Below, in pieces: positions 1 through 6,884 of a stretch of DNA of 14,686 nt. The stretch covers positions 1 to 14,686 of the forward strand of contig CAYJMQ010000050.1 in the NCBI GenBank assembly GCA_964371555.1. The letters are read 5' to 3'. The notes below the pieces were generated by a model. The model was not told where the DNA came from and made no database searches. It worked only from the letters and a program-made list of their open reading frames with translations. Source of the DNA: CAYJMQ01 sp964371555. Lineage in GTDB: Bacteria > Bdellovibrionota > JACOXK01 > 2-02-FULL-40-11. The position numbers and the translations under genes are program-made. Position 1 is the first letter of the stretch. Every line of letters starts with the position of its first letter.

Positions 1-1306
1 CAATCAAATCTTGCGGTTGATCAGGGGAGATACCCCCTTCTCCAGTCGACACACAAGGGGCACATTCACATGTAAATTCGGCAATGACGGATGCAATTGG
101 TCCAAATATACCGTGTCCCTGACCCTCTGCTTTCCTCCTCATATAGCTAGATGCGCTCGGCCTATTGGGACCGAGCTCAAAGGCATCCTTAAGTTCAGTC
201 GTGTTTACAGGTTCTCCGGATCTAATTCTTCCAGCTATATCGGTACTGAGACTTCGCCCGCCCGAATGGACATTCGATCTAAAATCAAATGTCGTCATTT
301 CGCCCGGCTTTGGAACACCGATGCAGACTTTCCCTGTTCCACAGGTTGTCGATGCCTTACAATAATCGTCTAACTTTTTCTGAATATCGTCGAAACCGGA
401 AAAGCTGACTCTCGGAAGTCCTCCGGCAATTCCTGTCGCTTCACGGCAAATACCCGAATGTGCTTTTCGGTCTAAAACCGATCCTTGTGGGCAGAGAGGG
501 ACTTCTTTAGTGGTTGATGTCACAGGTGTCTGTATCTGATCGGATGGTCCAGCGGGGGTTCGGGAACTATCTGACAAAAGTTCAGGACAGCAGCACTTTG
601 CAAAACCAAAAACCGTTAATTTTAAATGAATCGATGTATCGATTCCCCCTGATTCATACCCCTGCAAATAATCTATCGTCCCATGGATTGTCTGTCTAAA
701 GCAGATATTTTTCCCCTCTTTTTCGGGCCCTTCTGGCACTTCAAATTCTAAGAGACGCGAAATTTGGTTAAGAATCGATCCAGGAGTTGTTTTTCGACGC
801 TGAACTCCTGCGCTGTTGGCGTCTATTTCATTCTTATCTAATGCATTAAATGCTATTTCTGCGATGGTTTGCCGAGATCCTGCCGGAATTTTGACGGGGG
901 TTTCAGTAATCCGCTGGGGATCATCAAAGGATTTCGAGCTGTCCTCTATCACCTCAGATACCTTGATATCCAAAACAGAGACATCGAATAAAAAGAAACA
1001 GTTGTCCTCAATTTCGATTTTCCCCGTCAGTTTGGGTGGAAGCACTCTTGGTGGAAGCGCTCCGATATCCAAAACAGAGACATCGAATTGTTGCTTAAAA
1101 GCTTTAAACCCGGAAAGCATCTCGCGCATCTGGCGGTCACGACGTATGTTAAATGTGTCGTCCGTAATATCAAGCGACCCTGTATCAATATTTCCCCCCG
1201 GTGTTCTGGAAAGGTTGTTTAATACATCCGCCGGCTTACACTCCTTGCCATTCGCCCAAAGCGTCTGACTAAGAAGCAGGCTTAAAAGAACGATCCAGTA
1301 TTTCAC
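1..1306 (-). CDS. Cysteine-rich secreted protein, GTG start, 3' end beyond window
   Basis: An open frame of 435 codons reads without a stop from GTG at 1306 to the left edge, so the C-terminus is missing. GTG is chosen because AGGAG lies nine bases upstream (1316-1320) and the protein then begins with a clear signal peptide: VKYW, a leucine-rich core, and probable cleavage after LWA (residue 18). The mature part has about 14 cysteines (residues 23, 103, 202, 238-240, 272, 287, 316, 322, 328, 413, 415, 418), including CCC and CEC clusters, which points to disulfides or metal binding outside the cytoplasm. The octapeptide FDVSVLDI occurs at residues 74-81 and 107-114. The start overlaps the upstream lipoprotein gene by 38 bp in another frame, so the two are probably cotranscribed and coupled. 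I recognise no family. The plus-strand frames across this stretch are shadows. Confidence 0.85.
   Translation of the reverse strand, partial: MKYWIVLLSLLLSQTLWANGKECKPADVLNNLSRTPGGNIDTGSLDITDDTFNIRRDRQMREMLSGFKAFKQQFDVSVLDIGALPPRVLPPKLTGKIEIEDNCFFLFDVSVLDIKVSEVIEDSSKSFDDPQRITETPVKIPAGSRQTIAEIAFNALDKNEIDANSAGVQRRKTTPGSILNQISRLLEFEVPEGPEKEGKNICFRQTIHGTIDYLQGYESGGIDTSIHLKLTVFGFAKCCCPELLSDSSRTPAGPSDQIQTPVTSTTKEVPLCPQGSVLDRKAHSGICREATGIAGGLPRVSFSGFDDIQKKLDDYCKASTTCGTGKVCIGVPKPGEMTTFDFRSNVHSGGRSLSTDIAGRIRSGEPVNTTELKDAFELGPNRPSASSYMRRKAEGQGHGIFGPIASVIAEFTCECAPCVSTGEGGISPDQPQDLI
965..1088. repeat. Pair of 25-bp perfect direct repeats inside the cysteine-rich gene
   Basis: The same 25 bases, beginning GATATCCAAAACAG, occur at 965-989 and 1064-1088. 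Their spacing is 99 bp, exactly 33 codons, so both copies encode FDVSVLDI in the same frame. Between them is a smaller imperfect 15-bp tandem repeat encoding ALPPR/VLPPK. Recombination between copies would delete 33 residues without shifting the frame. Confidence 0.9.
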
Positions 1307-1982
1307 CTATAATTTCTCCTAATGCGGGTGTGTTTTGAATATACACATTTATATCTTTTTCATTTTTCATTTTTTCCATCTCAAGAAGTGCGTCTTCGAT
1401 ACGGGCTTCATCAATAGACTGAAGAATCGGAACATAGAAGTCCAGGGCTCTTTCCAGATTTTCTTCGGCTTCTTCCCTGGCGTCCTCATTTTCAATCTCT
1501 TCATTGAAAACCAAAGTTTGCTCTGCCAGCTGTGAAGCGAGTGTCGTTCTGGCATTGATCAGACGTTCTGACGGATTGATATCTTTTTGCCCCGCTTCAA
1601 TGCGAACCACTCCCTCCAGATCGACATCGTCTTCTTTTTTAGTTTCTATTCGGATCCTGAAAACACCACTGTCGCTCTGAAAAAGTTTCGTCGGCATTTC
1701 GAAAGTGCCATCTTCCTTTAGCGGAACCTTGGCAACTTCATTTCCTTGAACATTTAAAAGGGTAACAGTGCCTTCTCCAATGGCCGCACCGCCAATTCCC
1801 GTCGCAAGACCGGAAACAGTCGTATCAAGCGGCGGTTCAGTTGCCGCGACTGAAGGAGCCACTGGCGCCTCAGTCGGCGCTCCCGGCCCTCCGCCTCCTC
1901 CGCAGCTAAAGAGAAACACCGCCACACCACTGGCGCTTAAGATTTTAAATGTCTTTTTTATTCTGAGAGGTGAAAAAATCAT
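1269..1982 (-). CDS. Outer-membrane-type lipoprotein, hypothetical
   Basis: A 237-residue protein with a signal peptide ending in the lipobox LFSC (Cys27), then CGGGGG and a Pro/Ala/Thr linker to about residue 50. Position +2 after the cysteine is Gly, not Asp, which by the E. coli sorting rule fits outer-membrane placement. Residues about 55-115 (VSGLATG...GTVTLLNVQG...LKEDGTFEMP) look like a small beta-sandwich of the carboxypeptidase-regulatory type. Residues about 145-205 are acidic, Glu-rich and likely helical or coiled coil. The start is supported by GGAAGAG shortly upstream. It is the first gene of a two-gene minus-strand unit with the overlapping cysteine-rich gene. No family is recognised and no function is assigned. 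Confidence 0.88.
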   Translation of the reverse strand: MIFSPLRIKKTFKILSASGVAVFLFSCGGGGGPGAPTEAPVAPSVAATEPPLDTTVSGLATGIGGAAIGEGTVTLLNVQGNEVAKVPLKEDGTFEMPTKLFQSDSGVFRIRIETKKEDDVDLEGVVRIEAGQKDINPSERLINARTTLASQLAEQTLVFNEEIENEDAREEAEENLERALDFYVPILQSIDEARIEDALLEMEKMKNEKDINVYIQNTPALGEIIGEILDRSFKPAS

Positions 1983-2054
1983 TTATCTCTTCCACTCACG
2001 TTCCGCTGTTTAGCTCACTGATTTATTAGACGAGCGTTCTTTGCCCTTAAAAAA

Positions 2055-2060
2055 ATTATA
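2055..2060 (-). promoter_or_regulatory. Candidate -10 box for the lipoprotein operon
   Basis: A perfect TATAAT is seen on the minus strand, about 72 bases upstream of the ATG at 1982, inside an AT-rich stretch. No convincing -35 hexamer precedes it at 16-18 bases. It is the best core promoter candidate in the intergenic region. Confidence 0.35.
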
Positions 2061-2119
2061 CCCGTTTTTAAAAAATATAAAAGGACATTATCGAAATTAA
2101 TCTGATTTTAATCTTATGT

Positions 2120-2182
2120 CCCCCCCCCAGAGCCTGCTGAGGCTGCTGCCCAAGTCATTTGGAGGGAGGCCGCAGGGGGGGG
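2120..2182. repeat. C9...G8 bounded stem-forming island, GC-rich
   Basis: A nine-C run (2120-2128) and an eight-G run (2175-2182) can pair to close a region of about 46 bases. Inside are two possible hairpins: GCCT-GCTG-AGGC near 2132-2143 and CCAA-GTCAT-TTGG near 2150-2162. The island is GC-rich within an AT-rich intergenic region. No T-run follows on either strand, so it does not read as an intrinsic terminator. It may be a small structured RNA, a degenerate mobile element or a slippage-prone tract. The rest of 1983-2310 holds only the two promoter candidates. Confidence 0.55.
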
Positions 2183-2274
2183 CAATGAAAGACGGAAGAA
2201 AACTTACGGATTCTTTGTGGCGAACACAATAGATGGAGAGCGCAGATAACCTTTGGTTACAAAATGAATTTGTA

Positions 2275-2304
2275 TTGACATTTATGTTAATTCAAATACA
2301 TAAT
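2275..2304 (+). promoter_or_regulatory. Sigma70-like promoter for the toxin-antitoxin pair, leaderless
   Basis: TTGACA (2275-2280) is followed after 18 bases by CATAAT (2299-2304), a 5/6 match to the -10 consensus. Transcription should start about seven bases downstream, at the ATG at 2311. That predicts a transcript with essentially no leader, which agrees with the lack of any Shine-Dalgarno sequence before that ATG. Confidence 0.55.
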
Positions 2305-2310
2305 ATATTC

Positions 2311-3084
2311 ATGTACAATTCTCTTCAAATCCGGGAATTATTCCACTTTCTTTTTTTGGAAAGGCTGCTTCTGATCTCTGATCCAATGCTCTACGTCCTC
2401 AAAGGGGGGGTCAATCTCCGATTTTTTTTCCAAAGCCCGCGTTATTCCGAAGACATGGATCTCGATGTTCTGGCGGGAGATGTTTCCACGCTAAAAAAAA
2501 ATGGATACAAAATTTTAAACGACCCTGCGTTCGGACGCCTGCTTCGAAGTTACGGCATTGAGTCCATAGAGATCGCCCATCCTTCAAGAGCCAAACATAC
2601 CGGAACAACGCAGAGATTCAAGGTGGGGGTTGTGACAACGGGCGGAGAACGACTCTCTACCAAAATAGAATTTTCAAGGCGAACGCGGGGAGACGCGTCA
2701 GCCTGCGCTGTAGAAAGAATTCATTCCGATATTGCCGCTTTTTATCATAAACTTCCGTTTGCCTGCCAACATTATAGTATCAGCGCGGCGATAAGCCAAA
2801 AAATAGACGCCCTTGCCGCAAGGCGAATCCCTCAGGCACGGGATCTTTTTGATCTTTTCATATTAAAAATTCAGCTGGCGTCCGAACATCATAAACATAT
2901 TCGATCTTCAAAAAAAAATCTCAATGATGCCCGCGAGCATATTCATGCGCTCAATTATAATGATTATAAGGGGCATGTGATCGATTATTTGAATGCAGAA
3001 GGACAAAAACAATATTCTTCTGAAATTGTCTGGAATGAAATGGTAAATGACATTGAAGCATTATTATCCGGTATTGAAACATGA
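2311..3084 (+). CDS. AbiEii-type nucleotidyltransferase toxin (type IV TA)
   Basis: A 257-residue protein of the AbiEii nucleotidyltransferase family (COG2253 type), the toxin of type IV toxin-antitoxin systems. Seen: the core motif LKGGVNLR (residues 30-37) followed by RYSEDMDLD (44-52), whose acidic pair D48/D50 is the expected metal-binding pair; then KIEFSRR (118-124); then KIDALAARR and ARDLFDL (about 164-182), the late family motif. The frame is open upstream to 2233, but the promoter at 2275-2304 lies inside that extension and the family normally starts just before the helix seen here, so ATG 2311 is preferred. It overlaps the antitoxin gene by 4 bp (ATGA). In the family the enzyme is proposed to transfer nucleotides to tRNA or another RNA. 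Homopolymer runs are notable: G7 in the KGG motif, T8 and two A9 runs. The family call is firm; the start is less so. Confidence 0.9.
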   Translation: MYNSLQIRELFHFLFLERLLLISDPMLYVLKGGVNLRFFFQSPRYSEDMDLDVLAGDVSTLKKNGYKILNDPAFGRLLRSYGIESIEIAHPSRAKHTGTTQRFKVGVVTTGGERLSTKIEFSRRTRGDASACAVERIHSDIAAFYHKLPFACQHYSISAAISQKIDALAARRIPQARDLFDLFILKIQLASEHHKHIRSSKKNLNDAREHIHALNYNDYKGHVIDYLNAEGQKQYSSEIVWNEMVNDIEALLSGIET

Positions 3085-3689
3085 ATAAATATGCCATTCT
3101 TGCGTCATCTGATTTTATTTTTTTTACAACACGACGATTCGCGCTTCATTATCAATTAAGCATCGGCGCCGCGACTCAGCAGCTTAAACGGATGGCAGAG
3201 CGTAAACTGATCATTAAAATCGTTAGAGGAATATGGGCGAATATTCAACACCCGCATTTTACAATATTAGGCTCTGTTCCTTATCTTCTTTGCAAAGAAC
3301 AGGGCTACGTCTCTTTTTTAACAGCGTTAAATTACTATTCCCTGATTTCGCAAATTCCCCAAATTTATCAAATTGCCACGACAGGGCACACACGAAAGAT
3401 ATCGACACCGATTGGAGATTTTGAATTTCACCAGATGAAACCGGATATGATGATCGATGGGGTGGTCTGGAGTGAGACGAAATGTCCTTACCGGATCGCA
3501 ACGCCAGAAAAAGCGCTCCTCGACACATTCTATCTTTCAACCCGAAAAGGAAAGCGATTTATATCCCTTCCAGAGATCCATCTTTCAAAAGAAAATTTCA
3601 ACAAAAAAAGATTTCATACCTATCTTAAAAAAATCAAAAACACGAAAATCCGAAAGGCGATCAAAAAGAAATCGTTATCATTTTCTTGA
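3081..3689 (+). CDS. AbiEi-type antitoxin, winged-helix regulator
   Basis: A 202-residue partner of the AbiEii toxin, in the AbiEi-like antitoxin/transcriptional regulator family (COG5340 type). Residues about 15-55 (TTRRFALHYQLS...LKRMAERKLIIKIVRGIW) form a DNA-binding winged helix. Residues about 70-190 are the antitoxin domain, with GYVSFLTALNYYSLI, a TPIGDFEFHQM-like segment and the conserved PEKALLDTFYLS. The C-terminus is strongly basic (KKIKNTKIRKAIKKKS). Start and toxin stop overlap as ATGA, so translation is coupled. In studied systems the antitoxin gene comes first and the protein represses its own promoter; here it is second. Autoregulation would act on the promoter before the toxin. 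Confidence 0.88.
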   Translation: MNKYAILASSDFIFFTTRRFALHYQLSIGAATQQLKRMAERKLIIKIVRGIWANIQHPHFTILGSVPYLLCKEQGYVSFLTALNYYSLISQIPQIYQIATTGHTRKISTPIGDFEFHQMKPDMMIDGVVWSETKCPYRIATPEKALLDTFYLSTRKGKRFISLPEIHLSKENFNKKRFHTYLKKIKNTKIRKAIKKKSLSFS

Positions 3690-3792
3690 CTTATTTTATT
3701 TTTATTGGGTATGTTGATGCTTGTATCGCAAAAACGATTGGAAGTTGTGTAAAAAATTAAACTCTTTAAGCAGGCCAGGGAGAAAATACAGC

Positions 3793-5211
3793 ATGACTCA
3801 AGACTTCATTCAAGCCCCGATTTTTAATAGATTGTTAAAAAACATTCCTTTAATAATGCTCTTTCTGGCATTTGTGATACCCCCCGTCATGGCGAATGAG
3901 CGGAGTCCTTCGGATTGGATGAATCAGGGGATCAAGGCCTTAAAGGAGGGGGATTTTTCTCATGCGGCAAAGTGGTTGGGGAAGGCGGCCCGCGCGTCAA
4001 AAGATCCATCCCAGAAATCGAAGGCCTATTATCATCAGGGGATCGCTTATTTTGGCTGGGGGGAATGGGGGAGCGCGCTTTCCAGTTTTGAGAAAGCAAA
4101 GGATGGGGCGTCGGATGATTTAAAAAAAGATCTGAATTACTACATTGGGAACTGTTATTATGAGCTTGGGCACCGCGATAGCGCGATAACACACCTGACA
4201 ACGGCAAAACAGTCTGCCCCCTCTCCTGATATACGATACAAATCAAATTTGATTTTAAACCGCGCCGAACGGCAGAAAAAAAGGCCTTTTTCTGTTTTTA
4301 CGAATCTCGGCTATCTCTTTGACAGCAATGTTATTTTAGAGTCCCCCTCCGGGCACGTTCATGGAGAAATAGGGGCAAAGGGAGAGATCGACGCCAAGGA
4401 CGCGCATAGTATTTCTCTTGCTCTGACCCCCGCTTTTTCCCGCCCTCTCCTTAAAAAATCATATTTTACGGTTCAAAATTTATTTTATGGACAGGGATAT
4501 TTTTCAAACTCGACCGAACAGTTCAATTTTTTCGAGATTGCGCCGACGGTCAGTTTGATGACTCCGGTGAGCGTAAAGCATGTTCCCGTGCACTGGCTCA
4601 ATTCCTTTAATTACCGGGCTGTTTTTTCCGCCGATGATGAAGGGGTCTTCTCAGACAGCGAGGGAGATGCGGATGATGCCATTGATCAGATCAAAAATAT
4701 TTTTTTATATTCGACATCCGCGAAGCTTGTCTATTCGCCGCGGTGGGATCTCACGTGGGGAATCGGCGCCGGATATGTAGATTATAAAGAGGGAGATGGG
4801 AGTATCTTTTCGGCAAGCGGACGACTGTTTCGAACAAATCTCGCATCAAGCTTTAAAACCTTTACATATCTTCCCATCGTTTGGACGCCGGCTTTTACCT
4901 TTAGCTCGCTGACAAAAACGGGAGAGCAGCAAAAGTTTAGAAAAAGCGAGTTAAACCTCTCGGCTCAATTCCCATTCTATTTCCGTTCGCTCATGTCGAT
5001 TCATGGGGACGGCTATTATACAAGCTTTCCGGACCATCGACAGAACAGAAGGGATACGGGATGGACCGTTGGCGGACGATTGTCGAGATTTCTCAATGGC
5101 AAATTGGGGGGGGCCGTTCACGGGCAATATACCGAGAATAAAGGGCGGCATGTGGAGTCGTCATTTAAGCGGGGTGTTATCGGGACCAATCTTTTTTATA
5201 CGTTTAATTAA
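3793..5211 (+). CDS. TPR-repeat outer-membrane beta-barrel protein
   Basis: A 472-residue exported protein. ATG 3793 is chosen because GGGAG precedes it at about ten bases; an in-frame TTG exists at 3721 but lacks such a site. Residues 1-34 form a long signal peptide with cleavage after VMA. Residues about 40-160 hold at least three TPR helices (WMNQGIKALKEGDFSHAAKWL; YYHQGIAYFGWGEWGSALSSFEKA; YYIGNCYYELGHRDSAITHL). From about 165 to the end come alternating aromatic/polar strands beginning TNLGYLFDSNV and ending NLFYTFN, as in an outer-membrane barrel. The two-part plan resembles barrel proteins with a periplasmic TPR domain, such as the SLAM/DUF560-like group, but I cannot assign it to a subfamily. 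The FecR-domain gene follows 12 bp downstream, so the two form an operon and may interact in the periplasm. Confidence 0.85.
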   Translation: MTQDFIQAPIFNRLLKNIPLIMLFLAFVIPPVMANERSPSDWMNQGIKALKEGDFSHAAKWLGKAARASKDPSQKSKAYYHQGIAYFGWGEWGSALSSFEKAKDGASDDLKKDLNYYIGNCYYELGHRDSAITHLTTAKQSAPSPDIRYKSNLILNRAERQKKRPFSVFTNLGYLFDSNVILESPSGHVHGEIGAKGEIDAKDAHSISLALTPAFSRPLLKKSYFTVQNLFYGQGYFSNSTEQFNFFEIAPTVSLMTPVSVKHVPVHWLNSFNYRAVFSADDEGVFSDSEGDADDAIDQIKNIFLYSTSAKLVYSPRWDLTWGIGAGYVDYKEGDGSIFSASGRLFRTNLASSFKTFTYLPIVWTPAFTFSSLTKTGEQQKFRKSELNLSAQFPFYFRSLMSIHGDGYYTSFPDHRQNRRDTGWTVGGRLSRFLNGKLGGAVHGQYTENKGRHVESSFKRGVIGTNLFYTFN

Positions 5212-5223
5212 AAGGGGGCGATT

Positions 5224-6063
5224 ATGAAATCTTTTAAAAAAATACAATTATTACTGATGATTGTTTTGATGTTTTTGAACATTCCTCTTTTTGCCGCCAT
5301 TCGGGCAGGGACGGTGCTTGATGTTGCGGGCGAGGTCTCTCAGTTAAAGAATGAAAGGGAGGCCAAAATACTTCCTTTAAAACTGAATGACGATCTCCTC
5401 TTTAACGATTCGGTTATGACAGGGGATGCCAGCTCTACAAGGCTTCTTTTAAGTCCGGACGAGAAAAGAATCAGGTTTTATGTCCATGAAAACAGCAAAT
5501 TAAAAATTGACCCTGTCTTGATTAAGGATGGCAAAAAGAATTTTGTTACGCGATTTTCAAAAGGGCTCATTCGGGTTATCACAGAGAAATTAGAAGGGGA
5601 TAGCGTTACAATCATTACCCCAAATGCGACTGTTGGAATTAGAGGGACAACGGTAGATATTTTGGTTGGGGAGGAGGATAAGAGTATTATATTTACGAAC
5701 ATAGCGGTGGGGGGAGATGGGAGAGGTGTGACAGTGATCATTAAGGGAACGGTGACGCCCGTCCCTGTCGAGCAAGGAACGGCGATGACTGTTACAACTA
5801 ATGTTGCTACGGGGAAAACAACAGTAACTCCTATAGCATATTTAATATCCTTTGTGCCTGACTTAGTTCAAGTGCGCGACAATAGGGTGATAGGGTACAG
5901 TTCTCTTATCTTAGGAGGACAAGCAGAAAATTCAACAGCCGTGAATAATTCTACTTTCTCACGTTCCAATGGCGGTGAGGGGGGTATTACAAGGTGTAGA
6001 TGCTCGGTTGATTCAGATCCCACCTGTGCACCACCAGCAAGTATTCTGTGCAGTACCGACTAG
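5224..6063 (+). CDS. FecR-domain secreted protein
   Basis: A 279-residue exported protein with a signal peptide cleaved after LFA (about residue 24). Residues about 28-160 match the FecR beta-domain: a first strand block (AGTVLDVAGEV), VMTGDASSTRLLL, a strand pair, then the hallmark TPNATVGIRGTTVDILV at about 132-148. The rest is Thr/Val-rich and ends in a cysteine tail (C258, C260, C268, C276). There is no transmembrane sigma-regulator N-terminus and no ECF sigma gene nearby, so this is not a classical FecR anti-sigma protein but one of the stand-alone periplasmic or surface FecR proteins. The start has a strong AAGGGGG site. It is cotranscribed with the TPR barrel upstream. Partner and ligand are unknown. 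Confidence 0.88.
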   Translation: MKSFKKIQLLLMIVLMFLNIPLFAAIRAGTVLDVAGEVSQLKNEREAKILPLKLNDDLLFNDSVMTGDASSTRLLLSPDEKRIRFYVHENSKLKIDPVLIKDGKKNFVTRFSKGLIRVITEKLEGDSVTIITPNATVGIRGTTVDILVGEEDKSIIFTNIAVGGDGRGVTVIIKGTVTPVPVEQGTAMTVTTNVATGKTTVTPIAYLISFVPDLVQVRDNRVIGYSSLILGGQAENSTAVNNSTFSRSNGGEGGITRCRCSVDSDPTCAPPASILCSTD

Positions 6064-6209
6064 GATCGGCGAATTATTGTAGCGATATTGCAATCACAAA
6101 ATTTGTCATTGGGGGGTGACGTTTTTTGGCACAGTCTAGGTTGTCACGAAAGTCCCATGTCTTTTACGGTTTTCACGCTGTTTTTGAATTAGTTCAGTAA
6201 AATCAATAG

Positions 6210-6227
6210 GTTAAATTTAAATTTAAC
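6210..6227. promoter_or_regulatory. 18-bp perfect palindrome, operator-like
   Basis: GTTAAATTTAAATTTAAC is its own reverse complement. It lies about 85 bases upstream of the small gene at 6313 and immediately before the paired 14-bp repeats. A perfect odd-free 18-mer of this kind is a reasonable dimeric repressor site, although its AT-only core raises the chance of coincidence. Confidence 0.45.
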
Positions 6228-6229
6228 TT

Positions 6230-6277
6230 TATATTCCACTGGCTATTTCTCCCTTTTTTTCATTATATTCCACTGGC
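6230..6277 (+). repeat. Two direct copies of TATATTCCACTGGC
   Basis: Exact 14-bp copies lie at 6230-6243 and 6264-6277, with starts 34 bp apart. They match 11 of 14 positions of the minisatellite unit TATATTCCTCTTGG on the far side of the two small genes, in the same orientation. The rest of 6064-6312 contains no gene; GTGAC (6116-6120) and GTCAC (6143-6147) form a short inverted repeat within it. Confidence 0.8.
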
Positions 6278-6312
6278 ACATTCCTTGCTTTGTAAATGAA
6301 TTAGGTGAAGGC

Positions 6313-6573
6313 ATGATGAAGAAACGAGACAAGACGCAAGGGGTTGTTTATGTCCTCCCCAAATCAAGGGAATTTTTCGGACGAATCAGTGAAGATTTTG
6401 AAAAAGTAAGGCCCCCTCTTGGTTCGATTCCGCTCCTCCCAGCTCCGTGCGAAGATAAGGGTGACAACGCTGCGCTGGAAGAATTAAAAGAACATCTCTC
6501 AAAGCTTGTAAAGCTGCAGGAAAAGCTCAAGGGATTACTGAGCGAGCTTGATAATCTGATGAAACAGGACTAA
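6313..6573 (+). CDS. Small coiled-coil protein, hypothetical
   Basis: An 86-residue cytoplasmic protein with no signal peptide. The N-terminal part is basic, with a VVYVLPKSREFFGRI segment. Residues about 50-86 (ALEELKEHLSKLVKLQEKLKGLLSEL) form a strong leucine-heptad coiled coil. The start is one of two adjacent ATGs, preceded by AGGTGAAGG. Its TAA stop overlaps the stop of the opposing gene, so the two are convergent with a 4-bp overlap. The coiled coil suggests oligomerisation or binding to a partner, perhaps the opposing gene's product. No family is recognised. Confidence 0.65.
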   Translation: MMKKRDKTQGVVYVLPKSREFFGRISEDFEKVRPPLGSIPLLPAPCEDKGDNAALEELKEHLSKLVKLQEKLKGLLSELDNLMKQD

Positions 6574-6884
6574 TGAAAATACTCTCTCTTGTCCATCAGC
6601 GTGTGATCAAGAATATTGAAATAAGCGCGAATCACAAGCTCTCGCGAGCTTTCAGGAAGGCTTTCAATAAATGCCCTCTTTGCCATCAGTGTCGGTTGGC
6701 GAAGGAGGTTTTCAATAAGCTGTCTCACCTGATCAATCGTTTTAAAATCAAGAAGCACATCTGAATTGCTTCCAAGCGGTGTGGGGGTATAAAAAACCTT
6801 TCGGATTTGATCCATGTCGAATAACAGATGGTTCCCCATCGCCGACTGGGTTAACAAATATTCAATTTGAGAGAACTCATCCAT
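6570..6884 (-). CDS. Small hypothetical protein, convergent to the coiled-coil gene
   Basis: A 104-residue protein without signal peptide or membrane segment, predicted mostly helical (IDQVRQLIENLLRQPTLMAKRAFIESL; SRELVIRAYFNILDHTL). It is a real-gene candidate because the composition is balanced and protein-like and a good AGAGGA site sits six bases before the ATG. That site is the innermost copy of the 14-bp minisatellite, so its upstream region is repetitive and includes the assembly gap. Stop codons overlap with the gene at 6313. No family is recognised; it could be a small regulator or an adaptor. Confidence 0.7.
   Translation of the reverse strand: MDEFSQIEYLLTQSAMGNHLLFDMDQIRKVFYTPTPLGSNSDVLLDFKTIDQVRQLIENLLRQPTLMAKRAFIESLPESSRELVIRAYFNILDHTLMDKREYFH

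Noticed and set aside
816..1268. 150-codon plus-strand frame
   Set aside because: It lies antisense to the continuous minus-strand frame that has a signal peptide, ribosome site and cysteine pattern; no ribosome site of its own.
2120..2182. Intrinsic terminator
   Set aside because: Strong pairing but no T-run on either strand and no gene end close by.
2233..2310. N-terminal extension of the toxin
   Set aside because: No ribosome site, and a good promoter lies inside it; ATG 2311 fits the family start better.
5224..6063. Classical FecR anti-sigma regulator
   Set aside because: It has a cleaved signal peptide instead of a cytoplasmic sigma-binding domain, and no ECF sigma gene is adjacent.
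6261..6263. Minus-strand start GGAATATAATG resembling the one at 6884
   Set aside because: The frame ends after six codons, so it is not a gene; the resemblance comes from the related 14-bp repeat.
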